Origin: Leifsonia aquatica
Lineage (GTDB): Bacteria > Actinomycetota > Actinomycetes > Actinomycetales > Microbacteriaceae
Direction of reading: 5' to 3'
Assembly: GCF_014190775.1 (NCBI RefSeq)
Contig: NZ_JACHVP010000001.1
Coordinates: forward strand, 744,001 to 808,000
DNA length: 64,000 bases
A program made the translations under genes and the position numbers. The notes beneath the pieces were generated by a model. The model did not search any database and was not told the DNA's origin. It was given only the letters and a program-made list of their open reading frames with translations. Positions 34,953 through 43,834 of the stretch are shown here, piece by piece. Each line of letters starts with the position of its first letter. Within the stretch, counting starts at the first letter, position 1.

Positions 34953-36362
34953 TCAGTCGTCGTCTTTCGTGATCGCCTTGTTGAAGCCGGTGACGGGCTG
35001 GGCCTCGTCGAAGGCGGCGGCCTTGCGACGGAAGCCGCGGGTGAGCACCAGCAGGTAGACGAAGCCGATCGCCGCCCAGATGACACCGCCGACCAGCGCG
35101 TCCGTGTGGAGGTTGGCCCAGAGGACGCCCGTCATCAACATGCCGATCCCCGGCAGGACGATGAAGGTGAAGATGTCCTTCGGGGTCTTGCGGCGGCCCT
35201 TGCGGATGGCGAACCAGGCGATCACGGAGATGTTCACGAAGGTGAACGCGATGAGAGCGCCGAAGTTGATGAAGGCGGCGATCAGCTCGAGGGTGAACGC
35301 CGCGGCGAGCAGGCTGATGACGCCGACGAGCACGATGTTGAACGTCGGGGTGTGCGTCTTGGGGCTGATGTAGCCGAAGAGGCGCTTCGGGAGGACGTTG
35401 TTGCGTCCCATCACGAGCAGCATGCGCGACACGGACGCGTGCGAGGCGAGCCCCGACGCGAGGGTCGCGGCGAAGCCGGCGGCGGTCAGGACCGCCTGGA
35501 GCACCGGACCGCCGACCTGGAGGCCGATCTGCGGGAGCGTGCTGTCCTCGATCGCGTCGCTCGGGAACGCCGACGACGAGGGGAACCGCAGCTGAGTGAA
35601 GTAGGCCGCGACGAGGAAGATCGCGCCGCCGATGATGACGGTGAAGAGGATGGCCTTCGGCATGATCTTCGGGTGCTTCGCCTCCTCCGCGTACATCGTG
35701 ACGGCGTCGAAGCCGATGAACGAGAAGCAGACGATCGTGGCGCCCATGAGCACGGCGCCGAGGGTGACGCCGTCGTGGAAGAACGGCTGGACGGAGGCGA
35801 CGGTGCCGGCGCCCTGGCCCTGGGCGAGCTGCGCGATGACCATGATGACGAACACGGCCATGACCACGATCGAGAAGACCAGCAGCAGCATGTTCATGTT
35901 CGACGTGCCGCGCATCGTCAGGTAGATCACGGTGGTGACGACGGCGCAGTAGATGACGACCCAGATCCAGCCGGGCACGTCGGGGAAGATCGCCTCGAGG
36001 TAGCTGCGGATGATCAGGCAGTTCACCATCGGGAGGAGCACATAGTCGATGAGCGAGGTCCAGCCGACCATGAAGCCGACGTTCGGGTGGATGGACTCGC
36101 GCACGTACGTGTAGGCGGAACCGGCGCTCGGGATGGCGCCCGCCATCTTGCCGTAGCTGATGGCGGTGAACATCATCACGACCAGGGCGACGAGGTAGGC
36201 GGACGGGACGACGTTGTCGGTGTCGCGCGCCACCATCCCGAACGTGTCGAAGACCACTGTCGGTGTCATGTAGCCGAGGCCGAGGCCCACGATGGCCCAG
36301 AGGCCGAGACTCCGTTTGAGGTTCCCCGACTTCGTGATCGCGGGAGCGGATGTACTCGTCAC
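34953..36362 (-). CDS. APC-superfamily amino acid/polyamine permease
   Basis: 469 residues and about 12 membrane helices. The N-terminus has the APC substrate motif (WAIVGLGLGYMTPTVVFDTF) and GAIPSAGSAYTYVRESIHPN in TM2 and its loop. The central segment SFIGFDAVTMYAEEAKHPKIMPKAI is typical of the PuuP/YjeH-like branch that imports putrescine or amino acids with protons. The substrate is not certain. The GTG start at 36362 has AAGGAG 6 nt before. It is monocistronic, ending at the bidirectional terminator, and the upstream 170 nt (36363-36531) show nothing notable. Confidence 0.9.
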   Translation of the reverse strand: MTSTSAPAITKSGNLKRSLGLWAIVGLGLGYMTPTVVFDTFGMVARDTDNVVPSAYLVALVVMMFTAISYGKMAGAIPSAGSAYTYVRESIHPNVGFMVGWTSLIDYVLLPMVNCLIIRSYLEAIFPDVPGWIWVVIYCAVVTTVIYLTMRGTSNMNMLLLVFSIVVMAVFVIMVIAQLAQGQGAGTVASVQPFFHDGVTLGAVLMGATIVCFSFIGFDAVTMYAEEAKHPKIMPKAILFTVIIGGAIFLVAAYFTQLRFPSSSAFPSDAIEDSTLPQIGLQVGGPVLQAVLTAAGFAATLASGLASHASVSRMLLVMGRNNVLPKRLFGYISPKTHTPTFNIVLVGVISLLAAAFTLELIAAFINFGALIAFTFVNISVIAWFAIRKGRRKTPKDIFTFIVLPGIGMLMTGVLWANLHTDALVGGVIWAAIGFVYLLVLTRGFRRKAAAFDEAQPVTGFNKAITKDDD

Positions 36363-36531
36363 AGTCTCTCCTTACCGACGTGGCGTGCGGACGAGCGACT
36401 CTGTTCGTCCGCGAGCAGTGACAGCCATCATGGCAGAGCGGCGGAGGGACACGCGCCACACACACCGTCAGGACGATGCGGGATTCCGGACGATCCGACC
36501 GACGAATCGCAGGAACCGAGCCCGGCGGGAC

Positions 36532-37362
36532 CTAACGGCTGAGCGCCCAGTCGAGGCCGACGCCGAAGCCGGTGAGCACGGAGACGTGGCCTTCGCGGGG
36601 CCGCAGCCAGAGCTCGCCGCGTGGAAGGCGCTCGAGCTGCTGTGCCGCGTGGCCCGGCGGGACCACCCGATCCGCGCCGCCCTGCACGAGCAGGACGGGG
36701 CAGCGCACGGCCGCGAGGTCGACGCCCCAGGGGGAGACGTAGGCGATGTCGTCGTCGACCTCGCCGTCCGGACCCTCGCCGGCGCCGGCCCCGGCGTCCG
36801 CGCCGAGGGGCGCCCAGTCCGCGTTCAGCGCTTCGAAGTCGCGGGAGGTGAAGCTGTCGGGGTCGAACTCGGCCGTCCGCGCGTGCTCCAGCCGTTCGTC
36901 GCGACCGCCGAGCGCCGCGCCCAGGCCGGATGGGTCCGCCATGCCGGTGAACCAGTCGGGGGAGCCCGTGTACGGTGCGATGCCGGCCAGCACGACGGCG
37001 GCACGCACCCGGTCGGGAGCGATCGCGGCGAGAGCGAGGGCGTGCGGGCCGCCGCCCGAGGCTCCTGCGACGATCACCTGGTCGACGCTGACCTGGTCGA
37101 GCACGGCGACGACGTCGGCCGCGGCATCCGCGACCGACCGGCCCGGGAGCGGGTCCGAGCCCGGGTAGCCGGGCCGGGCGCACGAGATGACCCGCAGTCC
37201 GCGTGCCGCCGCCGCGGCCGCGATCGGAGCGATGACGGCGCCCGTCTGGGGCGTGCCGTGATGCCAGACGAGCACGGGGGCGTCCGCGTCCCCGCCGGTG
37301 TCGAACCAGCGCACGCGCCGCCCGTCCGGGAGGGCCAGGGACCGCGGCTCGGTGGCGCTCAT
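36532..37362 (-). CDS. Alpha/beta hydrolase
   Basis: 276 residues. The core is HHGTPQTG (oxyanion loop), the nucleophile elbow GASGGGPHAL with Ser near 104, and a catalytic Asp and His near GGADRVVPPGH and REGHVSVLTG. Family members hydrolyse esters, epoxides or haloalkanes; the substrate is unknown. The ATG start at 37362 overlaps the stop of the adenosine deaminase gene (ATGA), so the two are co-translated. That context suggests a role around nucleosides, but nothing in the sequence shows it. Confidence 0.85.
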   Translation of the reverse strand: MSATEPRSLALPDGRRVRWFDTGGDADAPVLVWHHGTPQTGAVIAPIAAAAAARGLRVISCARPGYPGSDPLPGRSVADAAADVVAVLDQVSVDQVIVAGASGGGPHALALAAIAPDRVRAAVVLAGIAPYTGSPDWFTGMADPSGLGAALGGRDERLEHARTAEFDPDSFTSRDFEALNADWAPLGADAGAGAGEGPDGEVDDDIAYVSPWGVDLAAVRCPVLLVQGGADRVVPPGHAAQQLERLPRGELWLRPREGHVSVLTGFGVGLDWALSR

Positions 37363-38405
37363 CCCCGCCACGCCTCCAGCTCCTGCAGCAGCTCCGCCTT
37401 GCGGTCGTCGCTCGCGAACGACGCCTCGATCGAGTTGCGGGCGTATCGCGCGGCCTGATCGGCCGTCAGCCCCAGCGCGTCCCGCACGGCGATGAAGTTG
37501 TCCCCGACGTAGCCGCCGAAGTAGGCGGGGTCGTCGGAGTTGATGGTGACGGCGACGCCGGCCTCATCGAGCCGGTGGAGCGGATGGTCGGCGAGGTTCG
37601 GCACCGCGCGCAGGCGCAGGTTCGAGAGCGGGCACACCGTGAGCGCGATGCGGTCGGCGGCGAGCCGGGCGACCAGGGCCGGGTCCTCGATCGAGCGGAT
37701 GCCGTGGTCGATCCGTTCGACGCCGAGCAGGTCGAGCGCCTCGTGGACGTACTCGGCGGGACCCTCCTCGCCGGCGTGAGCGACCACGTGGAGGCCGGCC
37801 TCGCGAGCGCGTCGGTAGACGCCCTCGAAGAGCGACGGCGGGTAGCCGACCTCGGCGGAGTCCAGGCCGACGCCGACGATCCGGTCGGTGTGGCTGAGCC
37901 CGGCGCTCAGAATCTGCTCGGCCGAGTCGACCGACTCGTCGCGCAGGAAGCAGAGGATCAGTCCGCTCGTGATCCCGAGGTCGCGCTCCGCTTCGTCGAG
38001 CGCCGCGCCGATCCCCTCGATGACGTCGCCGATGCGCAGCCCGCGGGCGACGTGCGCCTGCGGGTCGAAGAACAGCTCGACGTGCCGCACGCCCTGCTCG
38101 GCGGCGCGCGCGAGGTAGCGGCGCGTCAGCTCGGCGAAGTCGTCCCGCGTGCGGAGCACATCCATCGTGGCGTAGTAGAGGTCGAGGAACGACTGGAGGT
38201 CCGCGAAGTCGTACTGCGCGGCCAGCTCCTCGACCGAACTGTAGGGGAGCGAGACCCCGTTGCGGCCCGCGAGCTCGAAAGCGAGGTCGGGCTCCAGCGT
38301 CCCCTCGATGTGCAGGTGCAGCTCGGCCTTCGGCAGCGCCATCAGGGCGGAGTCGGAGGGGGAGGGGGAGGGGGCGGTGGAGGCGGCGGGTACGGCGTCG
38401 GTCAT
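37359..38405 (-). CDS. Adenosine deaminase family protein
   Basis: 348 residues. It hydrolyses adenosine (or adenine) to inosine (hypoxanthine) and ammonia. Zinc site and catalysis motifs are seen: KAELHLHIEGTL (H-x-H), VVAHAGEEGP with the catalytic Glu, ERIDHGIRSIED, VCPLSNLRLRAVPNL and SDDPAYFG with the metal Asp. The SNxxLRAVPNLADHP region resembles adenosine rather than adenine deaminases, but both are possible. A P-S-P-S-P-S stretch near the N-terminus is encoded by a GGGGGA run. ATG 38405 has GGGAGGA 7 nt upstream. Confidence 0.9.
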   Translation of the reverse strand: MTDAVPAASTAPSPSPSDSALMALPKAELHLHIEGTLEPDLAFELAGRNGVSLPYSSVEELAAQYDFADLQSFLDLYYATMDVLRTRDDFAELTRRYLARAAEQGVRHVELFFDPQAHVARGLRIGDVIEGIGAALDEAERDLGITSGLILCFLRDESVDSAEQILSAGLSHTDRIVGVGLDSAEVGYPPSLFEGVYRRAREAGLHVVAHAGEEGPAEYVHEALDLLGVERIDHGIRSIEDPALVARLAADRIALTVCPLSNLRLRAVPNLADHPLHRLDEAGVAVTINSDDPAYFGGYVGDNFIAVRDALGLTADQAARYARNSIEASFASDDRKAELLQELEAWRG

Positions 38406-38488
38406 GCAACGATCCTCCCACCTGCGGCGGGGGCTGATCATCCGTCCGGCCGATGACCGGACGCCGCGGGGCTCGGTAGCGTCGCAGG

Positions 38489-38956
38489 ATGCGTCGTCTT
38501 CTCCTGCTCATCTGCGCCATCGTGGTGCTGGCCGTCGGCCTCTGCGTGTACGAGTGGGTGCCGGGCGGGCTCGGCGCCTTCACCGGAGACGCGCTCTACG
38601 CCGTCCTCATCTTCCTGCTCGTCTCGCTGATCGCCCCGCGCGCGCCCCTGCTGCTCACCGCGGGCGCCGCGTTGACCTTCTGCTGGGGGATCGAGCTGCT
38701 CCAGCTCACCGGCGTCTCCGCCGTGCTGTCCCGAGCGGTGCCCGGGGCGTACCTGGTGCTCGGGAGTACCTTCCAGTCGATCGACCTCCTGGCCTACGCC
38801 GTCGGCGTCGGTGCGGCGGCCGGAGTGGACGCCCTCAGTCGGCGCGCAGCAGGATCTTCCCGAGGTGGGCGGACGACTCCATCCGGCGGTGCGCCTGCGC
38901 CGCATCGGCCAGCGGGAACACCGAGTCGATCACCGGGCGCAGACGACGGTCGCTGA
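38489..38956 (+). CDS. DUF2809-family small membrane protein
   Basis: 155 residues. Residues 4-115 hold about four hydrophobic segments with the family marks LRRLLLLICAIVV, FTGDALYAVLIFLLVSL and FQSIDLLAYAVGVG. The last 40 residues are polar and disordered (RRAAGSSRGGRTTPSGGAPAP), and they lie antisense to the end of the convergent quinone-reductase gene, overlapping by 122 nt. TAGCGT (38477-38482) is 6 nt before the ATG, so the message is probably leaderless. Function unknown. Confidence 0.8.
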   Translation: MRRLLLLICAIVVLAVGLCVYEWVPGGLGAFTGDALYAVLIFLLVSLIAPRAPLLLTAGAALTFCWGIELLQLTGVSAVLSRAVPGAYLVLGSTFQSIDLLAYAVGVGAAAGVDALSRRAAGSSRGGRTTPSGGAPAPHRPAGTPSRSPGADDGR

Positions 38957-39815
38957 GCAGCGGCCACACCTGCGCTTCGACGTCGGCGATGATCTCCCGC
39001 CGCTCGGCGATCGGGCGCGCCCGCAGCGTGGTGCCGTGGATGAGGGCGCGCTTGCGCATGAGCAGACCGACGTCGAGCGCGGCGGGCGCGCTGTCGCGGA
39101 TGGCGATCGACATGATGCGGCCGCCGACGGCGAGGGCATCCAGATCGCGGGCGATGTACGAGCCGCCGACGATGTCGAGGACGACGTCGGCGCCGCGCCC
39201 GTCCGTGACCGCGAGCACGGCCTCGACGAAGTCCTGGCTGCGGTAGTCGACCGCCGCGTCAGCGCCGAGGTCGCGGCAGAAGGCGGTCTTGACGTCGCTG
39301 CCCGCCGTCGCGATGACCTGCGCCCCGAAGGCCCGGCCGAGCTGGATCGCCGTGCTGCCGATGCCGCTCGATCCGCCGTGTACGAGGAGCGTCTCGCCCG
39401 TGGCGAGGCGAGCGATCCGGAAGACGTTCGACCAGACGGTGGCCACCGCCTCCGGCAGGCCCGCGGCTTCGACCAGATCGACCTGTGCGGGCACCGGCAG
39501 GACGAGGCCGGCATCCACGGAGACGAGCTCGGCGTAGCCTCCACCGGGCAGCAGAGCGCACACGCGGTCGCCGACCTGCCAGCGCTCGACGCCGTCGCCG
39601 ACCGAGGCGATCGTCCCCGACACCTCGAGGCCGGGCCATTCCGGAGCGCCGGGCGGTGGTGGGTAGAAGCCCCGCCGCTGGCTGAGGTCGGCGCCGTTGA
39701 GGCCGGCCGCAGCCACGCGGATGACGACCTCGCCGTCGCGCGCCACCGGGTCCGCGACCTCGCTGATCCGGAGGACGCTCGGGTCTCCCGGTTCGGCGAT
39801 GGTCACGGCGCGCAT
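38835..39815 (-). CDS. NAD(P)H:quinone oxidoreductase, zinc-free MDR family
   Basis: 326 residues of the medium-chain dehydrogenase fold. Seen are the substrate domain start VTIAEPGDPSVLRISEVADP, the VAAAGLNGADLSQRRGFYPPPPGAPEWPGLEVSG segment, an NADPH-binding loop LLVHGGSSGIGSTAIQLGRAFGAQVIATAG and a DIVGGSYIARDLDALAVGGRIM segment, as in zeta-crystallin/quinone reductases. Zinc-binding cysteines are absent. It reduces quinones or enals with NADPH; the in vivo substrate is unknown. Its ATG overlaps the upstream permease stop by one base (TGATG). It converges on the DUF2809 gene. Confidence 0.92.
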   Translation of the reverse strand: MRAVTIAEPGDPSVLRISEVADPVARDGEVVIRVAAAGLNGADLSQRRGFYPPPPGAPEWPGLEVSGTIASVGDGVERWQVGDRVCALLPGGGYAELVSVDAGLVLPVPAQVDLVEAAGLPEAVATVWSNVFRIARLATGETLLVHGGSSGIGSTAIQLGRAFGAQVIATAGSDVKTAFCRDLGADAAVDYRSQDFVEAVLAVTDGRGADVVLDIVGGSYIARDLDALAVGGRIMSIAIRDSAPAALDVGLLMRKRALIHGTTLRARPIAERREIIADVEAQVWPLLSDRRLRPVIDSVFPLADAAQAHRRMESSAHLGKILLRAD

Positions 39816-41056
39816 CAGCGGGTCACCCGCTCCGCGTCGCTGCGGGCGCTGAGCACGTCGCGGATCTTGACCCGGCTCGAGTACTGGATCGAGCCGTAGC
39901 GGAAGAGGCGCACCGCCAGCCGCAGCACGATCGCGGCGAGCACGAAGAGCTCGACGATGATCACGATGGCCTGCCACAGCGGCAGCGACCCGAACGCGTT
40001 CAGGATGAGGGCGGTGATCGGCGCCGTGTACGGGAAGTACGCCAGGACCTGCACGATCGGCGACTCGGGAGCGCTGATCGCGAAGCTCGACGCGTACAGC
40101 GGGATGACGACGGCGAAGATCACCACGGAGAACACCGGGGCGGCGTCCTTCGCGGTCGGCATCACCGCGCCGACCGCGACCAGCGTGCCGGTGAACAGGG
40201 CGAAGCCGCCGATCAGGATCAGCGAGCCGACGATCATCTTCTGGGGGTCGAAGACCAGTCCGCTGAGATCGAGGTTCGGGATGTTCAGCTGATCTCGGAA
40301 GAAGATGTAGCCGACCAGCACCGGCAGCGCGAACACCGCTATCTGGATGAGCCCGACGGCGAAGAGAGAGATCACCTTGCCGATCAGCAGGTTCGTCGGG
40401 TTGATCGTGGTCAGGATCATCTCCGTGACCCGGTTCTCCTTCTCCTCCAGAGTGGAGTTCAGCATCTGGTTGCCGAGGAAGACGATCACGATGAAGAACG
40501 CCGCCAGGAAGATGAGGGCCGGGATGATGGCCTCGAATCCGGGCGCCAGGGCGCCGTCCTTGAAGGTCGTCGTGGAGGTGTTCACCTCTCCGCGCAGGAT
40601 GGCGACGTCGGTCGGCGAGTCGAGCCGCTGCTCCACGCTCGCGGACAGCAGGGACTCGGCGACCGAGGAGTACTTGCCGTTCTGGAAGACGCCGGCGTCG
40701 GCGCCGTAGACCTTGATGGTCTCGGTCTTCGGGTCGGCGGGGTAGTCGAAGTACGCCTTGGTCCCACCGATCTGGACCTCCTCGACGCCCTCCGCGTCGC
40801 TCTCGATCAGCTTGCCGCCGTACTCGCGCGCGATCGTCGGGTTCACGAGCCCGGAGGCGTCGCTGTAGAGGAAGTCGAAGCGCGCGTTCTTCTGCGCGTC
40901 GGCCGAGTTCGACGTCGAGACGTTGGCCGAGATGATGAGGGCACCGAGGCCGAAGACCAGCAGAGGCAGGATGAGCGTGACCACCCAGAACGACCGCTTG
41001 GTGACCGTTCGCTTGAACTCGAACGAGATGACGGTGGAGAGGTTGTGGCGGGCCAT
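39815..41056 (-). CDS. ABC-2 type permease of a NatAB-like exporter
   Basis: 413 residues. The first helix (RSFWVVTLILPLLVFGLGALI) is followed by a large extracytoplasmic domain (40-190), then five or more helices, with the VFLGNQMLNSTLEEKENRVTEMILTTI amphipathic segment typical of NatB/YhaP-type sodium or drug exporters. It is paired with the ATPase gene 1 nt upstream on the same strand. Substrate not determinable; toxic lipid or sodium extrusion is the usual family role. Confidence 0.87.
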   Translation of the reverse strand: MARHNLSTVISFEFKRTVTKRSFWVVTLILPLLVFGLGALIISANVSTSNSADAQKNARFDFLYSDASGLVNPTIAREYGGKLIESDAEGVEEVQIGGTKAYFDYPADPKTETIKVYGADAGVFQNGKYSSVAESLLSASVEQRLDSPTDVAILRGEVNTSTTTFKDGALAPGFEAIIPALIFLAAFFIVIVFLGNQMLNSTLEEKENRVTEMILTTINPTNLLIGKVISLFAVGLIQIAVFALPVLVGYIFFRDQLNIPNLDLSGLVFDPQKMIVGSLILIGGFALFTGTLVAVGAVMPTAKDAAPVFSVVIFAVVIPLYASSFAISAPESPIVQVLAYFPYTAPITALILNAFGSLPLWQAIVIIVELFVLAAIVLRLAVRLFRYGSIQYSSRVKIRDVLSARSDAERVTR

Positions 41057-41057
41057 G

Positions 41058-41981
41058 TCAGTCCTCCTGGCGGCTTTCGGCGCCGTAGACCTCGACGAAG
41101 ATGTCGTCGAGCGACTTGCGGGTGGGGGCGAAGCGGGTGACGTTCAGGCCCGCGTCGAGCAGGCCGCGGAGGATGGCCGCGTCGTCGGCGTCGTTCGCGA
41201 CTTCGAGCTCCGCGCGGCCGCCGGCGTCCGAGGCGATCCGGTAGGAGGGGGACTCGGGGACGGATCCGTCGTGGTCGACGTGGATGATCGTCCCGCCGAA
41301 CTGCTCCTGCACCTCCGGCACCGTGCCGTAGGCGCGCGAGACGCCGTCCTTGAGCAGGATGACGCGGTCGCAGAGGCGCTCGACCTCCTCCATCTGATGG
41401 GTGACCATCATGACGGTGGAGCCCGCGCGCTTCTGGTCGGCGATGATGTCCATGAGCAGCCGCCGGTTGACCGGGTCGAAGCCCTTCGTCGGCTCGTCGA
41501 GGATGAGCAGCTCGGGGTCGTTCATGATCGTGACGCCCAGCTGCACCTTCTGCTGCTGGCCGCCCGAGAGCTTGTCGAGGCGCGTCTTCTCCTTGTCGGG
41601 GAGGCCGACGCGCTCGAGGTACTCGCGCGACCAGCGGCGGGCCTGCTCGGCTCCGAGCCCCTTCAACCGGCCGAAGTAGACCATCACGTCGATGACGGAC
41701 TCCTTCTTGTAGAGCCCGCGCTCCTCGGGCAGGTAGCCGAGGCGCTCGCCGGTCTCGGGCGAGAACGGCTTGCCGTCGATGTGCAGCACGCCCGCGGTCG
41801 GCTGGTAGATGCCGAGCAGGGCGCGGATCGTCGTTGTCTTGCCGGATCCGTTGCTGCCGAGGAAGCCGAACGTCTCGCCGCGCTCGATGTCGAACGAGAG
41901 GTCGCGGATCACCGTCGTGCGGCCGAAGTCCATCCGGAATCCCTGGATGTGGACGAGGGGTTCGAGTGTCGATGCGCTCAC
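41058..41981 (-). CDS. ABC transporter ATPase of a NatAB-like exporter
   Basis: 307 residues. Walker A GSNGSGKTTT near 40-49, the LPEERGLYKKESVIDVMVYFGRLKG linker typical of Nat-type exporters, signature LSGGQQQKVQLG, Walker B LLILDEPTKGFDP, switch MVTHQMEE, and a C-terminal domain (residues 220-300) of a kind seen in drug/sodium exporters. GTG start. The permease gene lies 1 nt downstream, so the operon is ATPase-permease-quinone reductase. Confidence 0.92.
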   Translation of the reverse strand: MSASTLEPLVHIQGFRMDFGRTTVIRDLSFDIERGETFGFLGSNGSGKTTTIRALLGIYQPTAGVLHIDGKPFSPETGERLGYLPEERGLYKKESVIDVMVYFGRLKGLGAEQARRWSREYLERVGLPDKEKTRLDKLSGGQQQKVQLGVTIMNDPELLILDEPTKGFDPVNRRLLMDIIADQKRAGSTVMMVTHQMEEVERLCDRVILLKDGVSRAYGTVPEVQEQFGGTIIHVDHDGSVPESPSYRIASDAGGRAELEVANDADDAAILRGLLDAGLNVTRFAPTRKSLDDIFVEVYGAESRQED

Positions 41982-42075
41982 GCGTACAGCCTAGGGGTGG
42001 CCCCGCGATCACGGTCGGGGCCACGCCCGCGCCGGGAGACGCGGGTCGGGCTTGCGCGGGTCAGGCGTGCGCGGG

Positions 42076-42858
42076 TCAGGCGAGGGCGGCGAGGAGCGCC
42101 GGGTGGAGGTGCCCGTTGCTGGCGAGCGACGACCCGTTCCCGGGACCGGGGGTGCCGTCCACCGAGGTGAACATGCCCCCGGCCTCCTGCACGATCGGGA
42201 TGAGGGCGGCCAGGTCGTAGGTCTTCACGTCGAACTCTCCGACCGCGTCGAGCACGCCCTCGGCCAGCAGCATGTACGACCACATGTCGCCGTAGGCGCG
42301 GTCGCGCCACACCGCGCGGGTCAGCGCGATGAGCTTGTCGAGGTAGCCGGCGTCATCCCACTGCGCGATGCTCTGGAAGCTGAGGGAGGCGTGCTCCAGC
42401 TCCGAGACGCCCGACACCTGGAGCCGGCGCGGCTCGCCGGTGGTCTCGTCCGCAGTCCACGCGCCCTCGCCGGTCGACGCCCACCAGCGGCGGCCGAGTG
42501 CGGGGGAGCTGACGACGCCCACCACCGGCACGCCGTCGACCGCGAGCGCGATCAGGGTGCCCCACACGGGCACGCCGCGCAGATAGTTCGCGGTGCCGTC
42601 GATCGGGTCGAGGATCCACTGCCGGGTGGCGTCGCCCTCGGTGCCGTACTCCTCGCCCAGGATGCCGTCGCCCGGCCGTTCCGCGGCGATCAGGTCGCGC
42701 AGCGCCCGCTCCACGGCCAGATCGGCCTCGGTCACGAAGGACCGGTCGGGTTTGGTGTCGATCCGGAGGTCCTGGGCACGGAAGTGCTCGGACGAGATCC
42801 GGTCGGCGGTGTCGGCGAGGCGCAGGGCGAGGGCGAGGTCGTCGCTGTGGCGGGTCAC
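42076..42858 (-). CDS. hisN: Inositol-monophosphatase-family phosphatase (HisN-like)
   Basis: 260 residues. The metal/substrate motifs of the IMPase family are seen: FVTEADLAVE, GILGEEYGTEG (metal Glu), WILDPIDGTANYLRG (Asp-Pro-x-Asp-Gly-Thr) and FDVKTYDLAALIPIVQEAGG. The layout and GPGNGSSLASNGHLHPALL ending match actinobacterial HisN, the histidinol-phosphate phosphatase of histidine synthesis. An inositol- or PAP-phosphatase role is the alternative. GTG start. The epimerase gene follows on the upstream side, 9 nt apart, probably one transcript. Confidence 0.8.
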   Translation of the reverse strand: MTRHSDDLALALRLADTADRISSEHFRAQDLRIDTKPDRSFVTEADLAVERALRDLIAAERPGDGILGEEYGTEGDATRQWILDPIDGTANYLRGVPVWGTLIALAVDGVPVVGVVSSPALGRRWWASTGEGAWTADETTGEPRRLQVSGVSELEHASLSFQSIAQWDDAGYLDKLIALTRAVWRDRAYGDMWSYMLLAEGVLDAVGEFDVKTYDLAALIPIVQEAGGMFTSVDGTPGPGNGSSLASNGHLHPALLAALA

Positions 42859-42867
42859 GGGACGAGC

Positions 42868-43767
42868 CTACCGGGCGAGCTTGCGGCGGGCGATCCGGAG
42901 GTCCCGGAGGGAGAACCGTCCGTCCGGGAGCGCCGCCCGGATGCTCGCGTCGTCGAACGGCCGCGCCGGACGGATGCCGACCGGCGGCTCGGGCGCAAAC
43001 GGCGCGGCCTCGCTGACGCCCTCGTCGAGCATCCGTGCCTGCGCCCTGGCGACGAGCGGGACCACCATCGCCCACTCGGTCAGTCGGGCGAGCAGGCGGA
43101 TGGCCCAGACCGGCGCGGGGAAGAACACGGGGCGCCGGTCGGCGACGCGGGCGATCCGTCGCACGGCCTCGCCGAGCGTGATCTCGTCGGCGCCCATGAC
43201 CGCGACCGTCGGCTCCGGGATGCGGCCCTCCAGGGCGGCGACCAGGACATCGATCGCGTCGTCGAGCGGGACGGGGCGCACGGTCCGCTCGCGGAAGCCG
43301 ACCGTCGCGAACAGCGGCAGCGTACGCACCGCGCGCGTCACGTGGTCCACCATGTGGTCGCCGGGGCCGTAGATCATGCCGGACTTCAGGATGGTGTGGT
43401 CGATCCCCGAGTGGCGGATCAGCTCCTCCGCCGCCCACTTGGTCTCGTGGTACGGCGAGCCGCAGTCCGGCCGGGCGCGTAGGAAGCTGACCAGGACGAT
43501 CCGCTGCACACCCGCGCGGCGGGCCGCCTCGAGGACTGCCCGCGTGCCCTCGACGTGGACGCGCTGGAACGTCTGGTCACCGAGCTCGCGGTTGATGCCG
43601 GCGCAGTGGGCGACCGCGTCGCAGCCGGCGAAGGCCGCGGCCAGGGCGTCCACGTCGTCGATCTCGACACCCGTGCGCCGCGAGATGATGACCGTTTCGG
43701 CGGGGTCGAGCCGTTCGGCGAGGTGCCGTCCGACGAACCCGGTGCCGCCTGTGATGGCTACGCGCAT
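42868..43767 (-). CDS. NAD(P)-dependent epimerase/dehydratase, NmrA/complex-I-subunit-like
   Basis: 299 residues of SDR extended or atypical fold. The nucleotide motif is ITGGTGFVGRHLAER (8-22); the active-site-like segment is SPYHETKWAAEELIRHSG, where the usual Y-x3-K is Y-H-E-T-K; and ILKSGMIYGPGDHMVDHV follows. Such proteins bind NAD(P)H and act on sugars or quinones, or serve as redox sensors. ATG 43767 has AAGGAG 7 nt upstream. It is divergent from an ArsR regulator, with their overlapping AT-rich operator between, so it is the likely regulated target. Confidence 0.85.
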   Translation of the reverse strand: MRVAITGGTGFVGRHLAERLDPAETVIISRRTGVEIDDVDALAAAFAGCDAVAHCAGINRELGDQTFQRVHVEGTRAVLEAARRAGVQRIVLVSFLRARPDCGSPYHETKWAAEELIRHSGIDHTILKSGMIYGPGDHMVDHVTRAVRTLPLFATVGFRERTVRPVPLDDAIDVLVAALEGRIPEPTVAVMGADEITLGEAVRRIARVADRRPVFFPAPVWAIRLLARLTEWAMVVPLVARAQARMLDEGVSEAAPFAPEPPVGIRPARPFDDASIRAALPDGRFSLRDLRIARRKLAR

Positions 43768-43789
43768 GAAGTTGCTCCTTCGCTTATTA

Positions 43790-43830
43790 GCAATATAGCG
43801 AAACTGTATATAGCAACGGTGCTATATTGC
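43790..43830. promoter_or_regulatory. AT-rich inverted-repeat operator between epimerase and arsR genes
   Basis: GCAATATAGC (43790-43799) and GCTATATTGC (43821-43830) are perfect inverted arms, and TATATAGC (43807-43814) mirrors GCTATATT (43821-43828) across 6 nt, so the GCTATA motif occurs three times in about 40 bp. TATATT boxes inside the two outer arms could be the -10 of each divergent promoter; that of arsR is 6 nt before its ATG. ArsR binding here would shut both genes. Confidence 0.75.
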
Positions 43831-43834
43831 AACC

